54,982 nucleotides of DNA from Acidobacteriota bacterium (GCA_021788095.1 JAJYLB010000025.1:1-54982); one strand, 5' to 3'; positions 17,200 through 27,010 are shown, counted from the stretch's first letter. Numbers and translations are program-made. Notes: generated from the letters alone by a model not told the origin.

Positions 17200-17868
17200 A
17201 TGAGTTCTGACGTTGCGCGGGCGGCTCTCGAGCCGCTCGTTCCCGCGCATCGTCGTTTGCGCGTGGGCGCTCGGCAGCAGGTCGACGAGCCGATTGCCGT
17301 CCAGCCAACCGACGAGGGTTTACTCGCGCTCATGCAGGCGGGGGATACGAGCGCCCTCGGCCTGCTGTTCGAGCGCTACGCGCGGCTGGTACTGACCATC
17401 GCGTTTCGCGGCTTGCGGGACCGCGCCGAAGCGGAGGATCTCGTGCAGGACGTTTTCCTGCACCTGCACGAAACGTGCCGGAACTACGATCCACGGAAGG
17501 GGGCGGCACGCACCTGGATCGTTCATCTGGCCTATTGCCGGGCGTTCGATCGGCGGGCCTATTTGTCCCGCCGCGGCTTCTACGGTGGCGCGGAAACGTT
17601 TTCTCAGCAGAATGCTTTGGTAGAGGCCTCCTCGCTCGAGGATGAGGTTTCGGTCCAGGTGAGCGGCGAGCGGGTGCATCGAGCCTTTGAAGAGCTCACG
17701 GAGAAGCAGCGTGCGACCCTCGAACTCTACTTCTTCGAGGGATTTACCCTCCGCGAAATCGCTCAGCGGATGGGGGAAACGCTCGAAAACGTCCGCCATT
17801 ACTACTACCGGGGTATGCGGCACCTGAACGAGTGCAAGACGGTGAAAGCGTTGATCGGGGGAAAGTGA
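17200..17868 (+). CDS. ECF-type RNA polymerase sigma factor
   Basis: 222 residues from the ATG at 17200, chosen for the AAGGGGGAGG site; the open frame extends to 16666 but crosses the remnant and the control region. Region 2 (about residues 42-110) has LLFERYARLVLTIAFRGL and AEAEDLVQDVFLHL, the usual -10-binding signature. Region 4 (about 150-205) has LTEKQRATLELYFFEGF and LREIAQRMGETLENVRHYYY, a helix-turn-helix for -35 binding. A 40-residue N-terminal extension precedes region 2. The anti-sigma gene follows 7 bases after the stop, so the two are co-expressed. The target regulon may include the flanking arms (inference from position). Confidence 0.9.
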   Translation: MSSDVARAALEPLVPAHRRLRVGARQQVDEPIAVQPTDEGLLALMQAGDTSALGLLFERYARLVLTIAFRGLRDRAEAEDLVQDVFLHLHETCRNYDPRKGAARTWIVHLAYCRAFDRRAYLSRRGFYGGAETFSQQNALVEASSLEDEVSVQVSGERVHRAFEELTEKQRATLELYFFEGFTLREIAQRMGETLENVRHYYYRGMRHLNECKTVKALIGGK

Positions 17869-17875
17869 GCGCGTC

Positions 17876-19186
17876 ATGAACAACGAGGAATCCGATAAGT
17901 ATCTCGCCGACCACGAGAAATTCAAGGAGTGGTGCGCGCTGGTCGCGACCGGCGAGCTGGCCGCCGCGGAGCGGTTGGCGCTTCGCCGCCACCTCGCGGT
18001 GTGCGAAGAGTGTCGTGCGCTCCTGGCCTGCTACGAAGGGCCGGCCCTGCGCCGCATGGCGGCTGTTGCCGCCTTCCGGGATCCCATTTCCGCTCCCGAC
18101 GCCGAGGCGCTGGCTTGGGATCAAGAGCCAGCCAAATTGCAGCTTCTTGCGGCAGTCGCTTCCGGGCGCATGAACGCGCCTGCGAACATTTCGCAGTCTG
18201 CCTCGGGGCGGAACGGGCCCGGGCCGCGGTTCCTCATTGCCGGCCTGGGAGCTGCTGCCGCGTTGCTCCTCGGTTTTTCTTTTGCGTATCAATCCGGTTA
18301 CCGGCGGGGTCGCTCGTCCAACTCCGGCGGACCCGCGCCCATCCTGAGCCGAATTCCCAGTCCCAATCCGCAGCTTCGGCAAGAGGTGACGAAGCTCGAA
18401 AACGAACGGGCGGCGCTCGAGGGGTTGCTCGCGACCGACCGGAGCCAACTCGACGCGCTGGCTGTCCGGGCGACCTGGCTGGAGCAGCAGATTGCCGGGT
18501 GGAAGAGTTCCTACGCCTCGCTCTCGGCGCAAAATCAGCAACAATCTCGCGACTTGACGGCCGCCGACAGCGCGCAGGAGACTCTCTCGCGCAATCTTGC
18601 CGACGCACGCAGCTCCCTGGCTCCGCTTCTCACCGACCTCTCCCTGGAAGAAGCGCAGGAAGGGGAGTTCCGCGCGCATGCCTCTGCATTGGAGTCCCAG
18701 GTTTCCCAGCTCACCGCCCAGCTCAAGGAAGAGGCGGCGATGGTTCGCAGGCAACAGCAATTTCTGGCGGAAGACCGGGACATTCGCGACCTCATGGGCG
18801 CGCGTCAGCTCTATATCGCGGACGTTTTCGATGTCGATGGCACGGGAAACACCCAACGGCCCTTCGGGCGGGTCTTCTACACTAAAGACAAGTCTCTCGT
18901 TTTCTACGCGTTCGATCTCGGCAAAGGGGCGCGCCGCGAGGAGGACACGGCTTTTCAGGCGTGGGGCAGCAACGGCTTGGATGGCTCGAAGCCGGTAAGC
19001 CTCGGCATTTTCTATATGGACGACAAAACGAACCGGCGCTGGGTGCTGAGGTCGGAAGATCCCAAGGTGCTGGCCAACCTTGACGCTGTTTTCGTCACCG
19101 TGGAACCCAAGGGCGGAAGCAAGAAGCCGAGCGGCAAGCCCTTTCTCTACGCCTATCTCCACAAAGCTCCTATCAACCACTCCTAA
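17876..19186 (+). CDS. Membrane anti-sigma factor with zinc-finger N-terminus and coiled-coil periplasmic part
   Basis: 436 residues. Cys20, then HLAVCEEC (His39, Cys43, Cys46), is the ZAS zinc-binding pattern that holds ECF sigma factors. One membrane helix lies at about residues 120-140 (FLIAGLGAAAALLLGF). A long region at about 160-290, rich in Glu, Gln, Leu and Ala, is probably coiled coil. The C-terminal 130 residues (YIADVFDVDGTG ... AFQAWGSNG ... GIFYMDDK) resemble the RskA-type extracytoplasmic anti-sigma domain. The layout is cytoplasmic inhibitor, membrane helix, stalk, sensor. The coiled-coil stalk is unusually long for the family. Release would presumably need proteolysis or ligand sensing. 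Confidence 0.8.
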   Translation: MNNEESDKYLADHEKFKEWCALVATGELAAAERLALRRHLAVCEECRALLACYEGPALRRMAAVAAFRDPISAPDAEALAWDQEPAKLQLLAAVASGRMNAPANISQSASGRNGPGPRFLIAGLGAAAALLLGFSFAYQSGYRRGRSSNSGGPAPILSRIPSPNPQLRQEVTKLENERAALEGLLATDRSQLDALAVRATWLEQQIAGWKSSYASLSAQNQQQSRDLTAADSAQETLSRNLADARSSLAPLLTDLSLEEAQEGEFRAHASALESQVSQLTAQLKEEAAMVRRQQQFLAEDRDIRDLMGARQLYIADVFDVDGTGNTQRPFGRVFYTKDKSLVFYAFDLGKGARREEDTAFQAWGSNGLDGSKPVSLGIFYMDDKTNRRWVLRSEDPKVLANLDAVFVTVEPKGGSKKPSGKPFLYAYLHKAPINHS

Positions 19187-19192
19187 GCGAAG

Positions 19193-19324
19193 GTTACAGG
19201 TCACTGGGTGTGGGTTACGTAGCGCAGGCAGTTTTTTGCTCACAGTAGGCGGTTGAATTCCACCGGTTTTCCCCTGTCCCCTGCGGGCGGCCTGCTGTCC
19301 GGGTCTCCTGTAACCTGTGACCTG
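19193..19324. repeat. 132-bp intergenic element with inverted ends
   Basis: Left end GGTTACAGGTCAC (19193-19205); right end CTGTAACCTGTGACCTG (19308-19324). GGTTACAG pairs with CTGTAACC and CAGGTCAC with GTGACCTG. It begins 7 bases after the anti-sigma stop and fills most of the 229-base gap before the receptor gene. It could be a MITE/REP-type element. Confidence 0.5.
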
Positions 19325-19415
19325 TTCCCTCTTCTTTTGGTACAAGTTGCCTGTCCCTGCCGAACACTTCGATAAGGGCCCGAGGCCCGATGCCTATCGA
19401 AAGCGAGGTGCGTCG

Positions 19416-22400
19416 ATGAGAACCGTCCGCTTGGCAGCCGTAGCCCTACTTTTGCTGTTGATTCCGGGGCTTGCGCGGGCTCAATCGACGAGCGCTTCCG
19501 TCACCGGCCGCATCACCGATCCCTCCAAAGGCATCATTCCCGGCGCGAAAGTCGAGGCCATCAACACCGCCACGAATCTCCATTACAACGCTCAGACCGA
19601 CCGCGCGGGCAGCTATCTTTTGACGAACCTGCCTCCAGGCGACTATCGCATCGAGGTCGGGAAGTATGGGTTCAAAAGCATCGTCAAGCCGGACGTCGTG
19701 CTTCACGTCCAGGATGTTCTCGAGATCAACTTCCAGATGCAGCTCGGCTCCTCTTCGGAAACGGTCACCGTCCGCGGCGGCGCGCCACTGCTCGACCGGA
19801 CTAACGGTACGGTGAGCACGGTCGTCGACCAGCGATTTATCCAGGAGTTGCCGCTGAACGGCAGGAGCTTTCAATCCCTCCTCCTGCTCACTCCCGGCGT
19901 GGTAACGGAAACCGTGCAAAGCGGCAACCTGGGACAGTTCAGCGTCAACGGCCAACGCGCCGACTCGAATTACGTCACCGTGGACGGCGTCAGCGCGAAT
20001 TTCGGCCTCAGCACCGACTACTTCATGTCGGAATCGCTCGGCGGCGCTATTCCGGCCACCAACGTCTTCGGCGGGTATGGCAGCTTGGCGTCGGTCGATG
20101 CTCTCCAGGAATTTCGCGTCCAGACCTCGACTTATGCTCCCGAGTACGGGCGTCAGCCGGGCGGACAGATCTCCATCGTTACCCGCTCGGGCACGAATGA
20201 GTTCCACGGCGATGTCTATGATTACCTTCGCAATGATGCGCTCGATGCCCGTGATTATTTCAACGTGCCGCCGGAAACGAAGCCGGCCCTGCGGCAGAAC
20301 GATTTTGGCGGCGTGGTCGGCGGACCGATTCTCAAGAACAGGGCGTTCTTTTTCTTTTCTTACGAGGGCCTTCGGCTCCGCAAGCCTGAAAATGGCACGT
20401 TTTCTGTCCCCAGCCTCGCACTGCGGTCCTCCGCTTCCGCCGGCGCCAAACCGCTATTGGATGCATTTCCGCTGCCGTCTCCGGGTGCTGTCGTGAATCC
20501 CGACGGTTCGGCGTTTGGAGAGGCTTCTTGGTCCGATCCGGGCACGATGAATGCCACGAGCCTCCGGATCGATACGAAGCTTACTCACAACTTGACTTTG
20601 TTCGGCAGGTACGATTACTCGCCCTCGCGATTCGACCTGCGTGGCGGCGGTCCCGGTGGCTTATCGGCACTCAGTGAAGTCGACTCCAGTCTCATGAACA
20701 TCCAGACGATGACGGGCGGCCTGACCTGGGTGATGAGTCCGACGGCCGCGAACGACCTCCGGCTGAATTACAGCCGGGATAAGGGCGATGGGATCGACAC
20801 ACTCACGAACTTCGACGGCGCCGTGCCACCCCCTGCGTCGTACTTCTTCCCCTCTGGATATGGCTACTCGTTCAAAAATGGGGAGTTTGCCCTGTGCGTG
20901 ATCGCCGGCTGCGACTACGTCAACCGGGAGTTCATGCAGCCAGGAAGCGCGAACAACAGCCTCAATCAATCGTACAACATCGTGGACACGCAGACGCTGG
21001 CCAAAGGGACTCACGACATCAAATTCGGCGTCGATTTGCGCAGAAACTCGATGTTCTTTTGGCCGTTCTCTTACCTTTCCGAACCACTACCGCTGGATTT
21101 CAATTCGCTGGCTGCCGGGAACGTATTGGAATATCAGATCCTGGATTCCATTCCCAGCTCCGTGCGCAATTACGATCTCGGCGCATTCACTCAGGATTCA
21201 TGGAAGGCAACCCCTCGGCTGACGCTCACCTACGGCATTCGATGGGATGTCGAAACTCCGATGCTGCGCAACGGAGGGTTGCCGGAGATCACGGCTTCAG
21301 GGCTGAACAATCCCGATCCCACTCAGGTGAACTTCTTCCTCACCCACGGCGATCCCTACGCAACGCAGTGGGCCAATTTCGCGCCCCGCATCGGCATCGC
21401 GTACGAGCTGATCCAGACTCCCGGGCGGGAACTGGTATTGCGAGGCGGTTATGGAATCTTTTTTAACCTGATCAGTCAATCCGCCGGAATGCTGGTTTAC
21501 GGCTGGACCGGCTATCCGATCTCCGGCGACAAGTTCGGGTTCTTCACGACTTGGCCGTTCCCGGCGAGCGTGGCGGCGCCCCCTCCAATTACCTTCGATC
21601 CCGCCGGTGGCGCCGTGGACATGTACAACCCCAATATGAAGTCGCCCTATACGCACGAATATAATGTGACCCTCGAACAGGCGCTGGGTGCGAATCAGGT
21701 GTTGAAGTTGAGTTACGTGGGCGCCTTGGGCAGGCAATTGGCGCTGCAAGAAGAAGCCTACGGGTTGGGACCTACTCGAACAGCCTCGGCTCAAATTGAC
21801 GGCATCAATCAGGGGTATTCCAACTATCACGCGTTCCAAGCTCAGTTCCAGCGCCGGTCCACTTGGTTGCAAATTCTCGCTTCCTATACCTGGGCGCACT
21901 CGCTGGACAACAGCTCGGAAAATTCGTTCGGATACGGGTCCGATAACGGCATCTACGGGCAGAATAATTTCAACATCAACTATGGTCCGTCCGTTTTTGA
22001 CGTCCGTCAATCGGGCTCAGCCGCCGTCACTTTCAATCTTCCGACGTTGGCCCGAGACCGATTCACCAAAGCCGTGACGGGCGGCTGGTCGTTGGATACG
22101 GTGTTTATCGCGCGATCAGCCCTACCCACAGACATTGGGGGTAGCATTTACGGTTTTCTTTTCGGAACCACCTCCACCCTCTTTGAAAGGCCAGACCGGG
22201 TACCCGGTCAGCCGCTTTACCTGTACGGCTCGCAATACCCAGGTGGAAAAGCTGTCAATCTTGCGGCCTTTGCGGTCCCTCCGGCGGATCCCACTCTATC
22301 TGCGGGCGGCAGCTACTACCCGGCGCGCCAAGGCAACTTTGGACGGTACGGATTGCGCAACTTCCCCGCCTGGGAAGACGACCTCGCAGTGCATCGGACC

Positions 22401-22709
22401 TTTAACCTGAGCGAACGATACAAGGTGCAATTCCGCCTCGAAGCATTCAACGTGTTCAATCACCCGAACATGGGCTTTTTTGGCGGTTCCAATAGCGGGA
22501 CACAGCAAGTCGCCCTCAATATCGTTCCGAACGGAAGCGGCGGCTGGAAATATACTCCGGGATACGGTCAGACTTCCTACGGCGCCAACGCTATCGTGGT
22601 CAGCAGGACACTTGGCAATGCGTTGCAGGGAGGATACGGTGGCGTCAATCCGCTGTATTCCATCGGCGGCAATCGTTCGGTACAGGCCGCCTTAAAGCTG
22701 ATCTTCTGA
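19416..22709 (+). CDS. TonB-dependent receptor, Oar/CarboxypepD_reg type
   Basis: 1097 residues from the ATG at 19416 (GAGGTG upstream); the frame opens at 19317 but the cleavable signal peptide starts here (hydrophobic to Ala-Arg-Ala-Gln at about 25). Residues about 27-110 form a carboxypeptidase-regulatory-like beta domain (GRITDPSKGIIPGAKV). The plug follows with FIQELPLNGRSFQSLLLL, the hallmark of acidobacterial Oar-like receptors. The remainder is a large barrel ending in Phe (AALKLIF), the outer-membrane beta-signal. No SusD partner is present. It probably imports or binds a large substrate at the outer membrane and may signal to the adjacent sigma/anti-sigma pair, although there is no obvious N-terminal signalling domain of the FecA type. 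Confidence 0.9.
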   Translation: MRTVRLAAVALLLLLIPGLARAQSTSASVTGRITDPSKGIIPGAKVEAINTATNLHYNAQTDRAGSYLLTNLPPGDYRIEVGKYGFKSIVKPDVVLHVQDVLEINFQMQLGSSSETVTVRGGAPLLDRTNGTVSTVVDQRFIQELPLNGRSFQSLLLLTPGVVTETVQSGNLGQFSVNGQRADSNYVTVDGVSANFGLSTDYFMSESLGGAIPATNVFGGYGSLASVDALQEFRVQTSTYAPEYGRQPGGQISIVTRSGTNEFHGDVYDYLRNDALDARDYFNVPPETKPALRQNDFGGVVGGPILKNRAFFFFSYEGLRLRKPENGTFSVPSLALRSSASAGAKPLLDAFPLPSPGAVVNPDGSAFGEASWSDPGTMNATSLRIDTKLTHNLTLFGRYDYSPSRFDLRGGGPGGLSALSEVDSSLMNIQTMTGGLTWVMSPTAANDLRLNYSRDKGDGIDTLTNFDGAVPPPASYFFPSGYGYSFKNGEFALCVIAGCDYVNREFMQPGSANNSLNQSYNIVDTQTLAKGTHDIKFGVDLRRNSMFFWPFSYLSEPLPLDFNSLAAGNVLEYQILDSIPSSVRNYDLGAFTQDSWKATPRLTLTYGIRWDVETPMLRNGGLPEITASGLNNPDPTQVNFFLTHGDPYATQWANFAPRIGIAYELIQTPGRELVLRGGYGIFFNLISQSAGMLVYGWTGYPISGDKFGFFTTWPFPASVAAPPPITFDPAGGAVDMYNPNMKSPYTHEYNVTLEQALGANQVLKLSYVGALGRQLALQEEAYGLGPTRTASAQIDGINQGYSNYHAFQAQFQRRSTWLQILASYTWAHSLDNSSENSFGYGSDNGIYGQNNFNINYGPSVFDVRQSGSAAVTFNLPTLARDRFTKAVTGGWSLDTVFIARSALPTDIGGSIYGFLFGTTSTLFERPDRVPGQPLYLYGSQYPGGKAVNLAAFAVPPADPTLSAGGSYYPARQGNFGRYGLRNFPAWEDDLAVHRTFNLSERYKVQFRLEAFNVFNHPNMGFFGGSNSGTQQVALNIVPNGSGGWKYTPGYGQTSYGANAIVVSRTLGNALQGGYGGVNPLYSIGGNRSVQAALKLIF

Positions 22710-22717
22710 CCTGGGTA

Positions 22718-22767
22718 GAAGCGGTAGGGGCGGCCCACCTACGCCCTCCACCCGCCCCTACCGCTTC
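22718..22767. terminator. Strong hairpin after the receptor gene
   Basis: A 16-base perfect inverted repeat (GAAGCGGTAGGGGCGG at 22718-22733, complement at 22752-22767) with an 18-base loop, 8 bases past the receptor stop. There is no T-run, so it could be a palindromic repeat that ends or stabilises transcripts instead of a classical intrinsic terminator. Confidence 0.5.
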
Positions 22768-22811
22768 ATTCGGGTGGTGAAAATATCGGCCTCACGATTG
22801 TCTATGGAAGT

Positions 22812-24944
22812 ATGAAACGATTCTCGGTCGCTTTCCTGCTTTTGACGCTGTCGGCCGCCATGCCGATCCCCGCATCGGCTCAGCGAACCCATTCGGTGAC
22901 CTTATCCGATCTGCAGGGTCTGGGCTTTCCCGATGTTACGCTGCAGTTATCTCCCGATGGCCGCACGCTGGCCTACGCCCTAAGTGACGACAGCCTGTGG
23001 CTCGTGAACACGCCGCCGAGAAGCGCGCCACGCCAAATTGGCAAAGGCTTCCTGCCTGTGTGGTCGCCTCGCGGCCGCCGCCTCGCCTACTATTCCGTCG
23101 GCTCGGAGGGAATCCAACTCTGGATCTTTAATCGGAAGACCAACCGCGCCGTTCAGATTACGCATGTAAAGGGAGGCATCAATCCCGATCCGACCACCAG
23201 GGTCGTGGGCTGGGAGCACGACGCCTTTCGCTACAGTTGGTCGCCGAATGGCGCCCGCATCGTGTTTGGGACGCGAGTACCGGCGACGGGTCCAGGCGCC
23301 GCCGCTCCGGGTGGCGAAACCACGGCGCAAGCCCCTTCTTCAACGCCCGGCTCGCCCCTCGTCTTAACCGACACCACGCCCTCCGATTGGACTCTGAGCG
23401 GCATCTTCGCCCACGCCTTCGGGACCATCGGGTCCATCGAATCCAAAGACGGCCACTCGATCACGGCAATGAAGAACGCCAACCCCGGCGCCGTTTTGAC
23501 GAATCAGTTGTTTCTGGCGGATACGAGAAGCGAGCGGGTGACGCGTTTGACTCGGGACGATTTCGCCTACTTCAATCCCGCGTGGTCGCCCGACGGCAAG
23601 GCGATCCTCTGTGCCGGACGCGGCCGGCCGGGTCCCGTCTTCGGGGTCAAGGCAATCAACCTCTACACGATTGACGTTGCCACGGGGAGGAGCAGGGCCC
23701 TCGCCACGGGCCCGGGCATCCGATCGCGCCCGTCGTGGTCGCCCGATGGCCGCCAGATCGCCTACTTGCGTAAGGAAACGTTCTTTACTCAGCAGAGCGT
23801 GTTGGTGAGGCCCGTGGGGTCTGGCCAGACTGTCAACGTCACGGCCAAGCTCAACCGCGACATCGAGGACTACGTCTGGGCCGGTGACGGGAAATCGGTC
23901 CTGGTGACGTACAAAGACGGTGTTTCCTCTCCGCTCGCTCGCATTGCGCTTCCCTCGGAAAAAGCGGAGAGGCTTGCCCCTACGAGCGACGCGGCGTCGC
24001 CGCTGGCCGTTGCCGGCATCACCGCTTCCCGCTGGGGGGCCGTGGCGTGGAAACAAACCGACCCCAGGCATCCCGGCACTCTTGAGTACGTGGCGGCCGA
24101 AGGACACACGGCCGAGCTACTGGTCGATCTCTACCCACAAGTGCGGCAGTGGCGGCTTGGCGAGGCGGAAGTTGTGCGCTGGAAGAACTCCCACGGAGTG
24201 GAACTCGAGGGCACGCTCCTGAAGCCCGTGGATTACCAGCCAGGCCACAGGTATCCGTTGATTGTCGATGCCTACCCGCTCGTCGGCGGCGCGGATTGGT
24301 TCTTCCCCATGATGGGGAACCAAGCCTGGGCATCGGAAGGCTACGCCGTGTTTCTGCCCAGCCCCCCCGCTCCTCACGTGTGGGTGAATTCCTGGAAGTC
24401 GCCTGAGAGCAGCTTGGTGGGGAAGGGTCCTCAGGGATGGGACGTGACGGTGGACGACGTCATGTCGGGAGTCGACGCAGTGATCCGGCGCGGGATCGCC
24501 GATCCCAACCGCATGTGCCTCTACGGGTTCAGCAACGGCGGGGGCGTCGTCAATGATCTGGTTACGAGAACCGGCCGATTCCAATGCGCCGTCTCGGTAG
24601 CCGGGGTGTGGCCGGACTGGCTTCTGCCCATCTTCCTCGAAGACGTGACGTCGATCCGGGTTTGGGCGGGAGACATTACCCCCTGGGGCGATCCCGCGGG
24701 GTACGCCAAACTGTCGGCTGTATTCCATCTGGATAAAGTGACCACGCCGATGCTCTTGGCCGATGGCGACAACGACGGCGATTTCCTGCTGGGCACGATT
24801 GAGATGTACAACGGCCTGCGTTTTCTCCACAGACCCGTTACGTTCCTGCGCTATCCCGGGCAGGGCCACGGCTTCTCTGGCGCGGCTATGAAGGACTTCT
24901 GGAAAAGGGAGAATGCCTACTTCGCTAAGTATCTGGGACCTTGA
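22812..24944 (+). CDS. S9-family prolyl oligopeptidase-like peptidase with TolB-like propeller
   Basis: 710 residues with a signal peptide (to about residue 24, Ala-Ser-Ala-Gln), so periplasmic or secreted. Residues about 35-420 form a propeller with LQLSPDGRTLAYAL, PAWSPDGKAILCAG and RPSWSPDGRQIAYL repeats. The C-terminal alpha/beta-hydrolase domain has GFSNGG (Ser574), DGDNDGD (Asp651-655) and GQGHGF (His686), the expected Ser-Asp-His triad. Members cleave short peptides, often after Pro, or act as dipeptidyl/acylaminoacyl peptidases. Beside a TonB receptor it may trim imported glycopeptides (inference). Start 22812 has only a weak GGAAG site. The BNR gene follows after 27 bases, so a shared transcript is likely. 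Confidence 0.88.
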   Translation: MKRFSVAFLLLTLSAAMPIPASAQRTHSVTLSDLQGLGFPDVTLQLSPDGRTLAYALSDDSLWLVNTPPRSAPRQIGKGFLPVWSPRGRRLAYYSVGSEGIQLWIFNRKTNRAVQITHVKGGINPDPTTRVVGWEHDAFRYSWSPNGARIVFGTRVPATGPGAAAPGGETTAQAPSSTPGSPLVLTDTTPSDWTLSGIFAHAFGTIGSIESKDGHSITAMKNANPGAVLTNQLFLADTRSERVTRLTRDDFAYFNPAWSPDGKAILCAGRGRPGPVFGVKAINLYTIDVATGRSRALATGPGIRSRPSWSPDGRQIAYLRKETFFTQQSVLVRPVGSGQTVNVTAKLNRDIEDYVWAGDGKSVLVTYKDGVSSPLARIALPSEKAERLAPTSDAASPLAVAGITASRWGAVAWKQTDPRHPGTLEYVAAEGHTAELLVDLYPQVRQWRLGEAEVVRWKNSHGVELEGTLLKPVDYQPGHRYPLIVDAYPLVGGADWFFPMMGNQAWASEGYAVFLPSPPAPHVWVNSWKSPESSLVGKGPQGWDVTVDDVMSGVDAVIRRGIADPNRMCLYGFSNGGGVVNDLVTRTGRFQCAVSVAGVWPDWLLPIFLEDVTSIRVWAGDITPWGDPAGYAKLSAVFHLDKVTTPMLLADGDNDGDFLLGTIEMYNGLRFLHRPVTFLRYPGQGHGFSGAAMKDFWKRENAYFAKYLGP

Positions 24945-24971
24945 CTCGGAACCAAAGGGGAGAACACTTTC

Positions 24972-26933
24972 ATGCGCCATCCTTTCGGCCTTAGGATCGG
25001 ATCTCTCATCGTAGGCTGTTTCTGTGCCGCCTTTGTAGCCACCGCCCGCGCCCAGCAGCCCACGATCGCCGTTGGCCCCAACGTTCAGGTCAGCCTCGCC
25101 CGCGCGCACGAGGCCCACGGCGAGGTCCTCATGGACGCCGATCCTACCCATCCCGATGATCTGATTGGTTGTTCGATGATCTTCCCCGATCCGCTTACCC
25201 GCAGGCTGTCGGGTGGTATTACGTACGTCTCTTCCGATGGCGGCGCGCATTGGAAACCCACCCTTTACGTTGGCAGCGGGAAGATGGGCTCGGGAGATCC
25301 AGCTTGTGGGTTCGGTCCTGACGGCAAAGCCTACTCCGTATACCTCCAACCGGCCGTGAAGCCCGAGATGGATGACGTCTTGGTGTATCGGTCCGATAAC
25401 GAGGGAGACACCTGGAATTCTCCCACCCATATCGACTGGATCGACCGGGAATACATCACCATCGATACGACGGGAGGGAAATACAACGGCCGAATCTACA
25501 TCAACGGCACCGGCTCGGCCGCCCCGATGGACTTTCCGCTGACGGATTATCTCCACGACCAAACGGGCATCTCGATTCAGCGTTCCTTGGACGGCGGCGC
25601 TAGCTTTAAACCACCCTTCAAACGCCTGGCGCCGCTTCCGAGTTGGGTTTTGGGTATGGGCAACGGGGTGGTTCTCTCGGATGGCACCTACATCGCGGTT
25701 TTCGGCGAGCAGCGCGACCGCGTGCACATCGCGGACAAACCGCCTTACTCGGCGCCGAATTCGTGGCTGAAATACATCGAATCAACCGACGGAGGCGACA
25801 GCTACGGTAATGCCGGCACCATCGGCGATTGGTACATGGATTATGGTGACATTGGCACGACGTCGAGCATCGTTCCGGTAATCGCAGTGGACCGCAGCCA
25901 CGGCCCGTTTCGCGACCGCCTCTACGTCGTCTGGCCCGATTACCGCTCGGGGCGCGGCCAGATCCTGCTCAGCTACTCTTCGAACAAAGGCAAAACGTGG
26001 TCGGCGCCGCACGTCGTGGACGACGACCATGCTTGGCCGCCTCCCTCGAAGGGTCCCGACGACGTGATGCCCGTGGTCGCCGTCAATCGCGAAGGCATCG
26101 TCGGTGTGATGTGGTACGACCGGAGGGACAACCCTCGCAATTTCGGCTGGTGGGTTCGCTTCGCCGCCTCGAACGATGGCGGCGAAACTTTCAGCCCCAG
26201 CGGGCGCGTGTCCACGGCGCCGGCAACCATCAATCTGCAGGGCCAGATCGGTCTTGTCGGATCGAGTTCCGGAGGGGGCAAGCCGTATAGCCGCGAGAAG
26301 GGCGGCGATATCCATGCCAGTATTGGCATCGGGCCGATTTTTTCCTTCAATGGCGGCCATACGGCTGGCATGGCGGCGGATGCCGCCGGCCGGTTCCATC
26401 CGTTCTGGATCGATAACCGGACTGGAGTGGCGCAGGTATGGACGGCGGCGGTCTCTGTCGCCGGCGCCGCGATGGTCAACGGCTCGAGCGACCTGGCGAA
26501 CCTGAGCGACGTTACGGACAAGGTGACGCTCGATTTCAAGAACTGCCAATTCGACCGGGCCGCGGGAACCGTTTCTGTGGACGCTTACCTCGGAAATACA
26601 TCCGACGTAGCGCTGAAAACTCCGCTTGTGGTTCGCGTGCTGTCTCTCGATTCGGGAATGGGCGCGGCTGCCGTGGCCAATGCCGGCAACGGCGAGTCGG
26701 GACCGGGAGCGGCTTGGGATTTCAGCCAGGACTTGCCGCACCGGGACGAAGGACTCGCGCCCGGCGAAGTTTCGGCGCCCAAACGGCTGGTTTTCCGGCT
26801 CGGCGGCATTCGCTGGGAGCACGACCCGCCCTCGGCCACGGAACTCGAGAATTTCATCCACTTCGAAGCCAAGGTGCTTGCTCCCAAGCCGATCGAGCAG
26901 CGGCCTGCGCCTGAAACAGGCGGTAAAAAATGA
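24972..26933 (+). CDS. Secreted BNR/Asp-box beta-propeller protein, subgroup B, first of the right arm
   Basis: 653 residues, ATG at 24972 after GGGGAGA. Signal peptide to Ala-Arg-Ala-Gln (about residue 28), mature start PTIAVGPNVQVSLARAH. Asp boxes: SSDGGAHW, SDNEGDTW, SLDGGASF, STDGGDSY, SSNKGKTW, SNDGGETF. MWYDRRDNPRNFGWWVRF aligns with the 14923-16815 protein, and the last unit is FHPFWIDNRTGVAQVW. The C-terminal domain starts near residue 515 (VTLDFKNCQFDRAAGT) and contains VANAGNGESGPGAAWDF. Its frame ends four bases inside an upstream ATG of the next frame (26930), but the next gene probably starts at 27011. Confidence 0.72.
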   Translation: MRHPFGLRIGSLIVGCFCAAFVATARAQQPTIAVGPNVQVSLARAHEAHGEVLMDADPTHPDDLIGCSMIFPDPLTRRLSGGITYVSSDGGAHWKPTLYVGSGKMGSGDPACGFGPDGKAYSVYLQPAVKPEMDDVLVYRSDNEGDTWNSPTHIDWIDREYITIDTTGGKYNGRIYINGTGSAAPMDFPLTDYLHDQTGISIQRSLDGGASFKPPFKRLAPLPSWVLGMGNGVVLSDGTYIAVFGEQRDRVHIADKPPYSAPNSWLKYIESTDGGDSYGNAGTIGDWYMDYGDIGTTSSIVPVIAVDRSHGPFRDRLYVVWPDYRSGRGQILLSYSSNKGKTWSAPHVVDDDHAWPPPSKGPDDVMPVVAVNREGIVGVMWYDRRDNPRNFGWWVRFAASNDGGETFSPSGRVSTAPATINLQGQIGLVGSSSGGGKPYSREKGGDIHASIGIGPIFSFNGGHTAGMAADAAGRFHPFWIDNRTGVAQVWTAAVSVAGAAMVNGSSDLANLSDVTDKVTLDFKNCQFDRAAGTVSVDAYLGNTSDVALKTPLVVRVLSLDSGMGAAAVANAGNGESGPGAAWDFSQDLPHRDEGLAPGEVSAPKRLVFRLGGIRWEHDPPSATELENFIHFEAKVLAPKPIEQRPAPETGGKK

Positions 26934-27010
26934 AGCCAGCAGGCAGGATTCCATTTGGCGCCATGCGCAAACAAGGCGTGTTCATGTCAACCTGCGGAGG
27001 AGTTGGCCCG

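Noticed and set aside
16666..17868. Sigma factor starting at 16666
   Set aside because: The extension overlaps the opposite BNR gene and the control region; the ribosome site and conserved region fit the ATG at 17200.
19416..22709. SusC-type receptor of a polysaccharide utilisation locus
   Set aside because: The ELPLNGRSFQ plug motif and CarboxypepD_reg domain fit Oar-like acidobacterial receptors, and no SusD gene is present.
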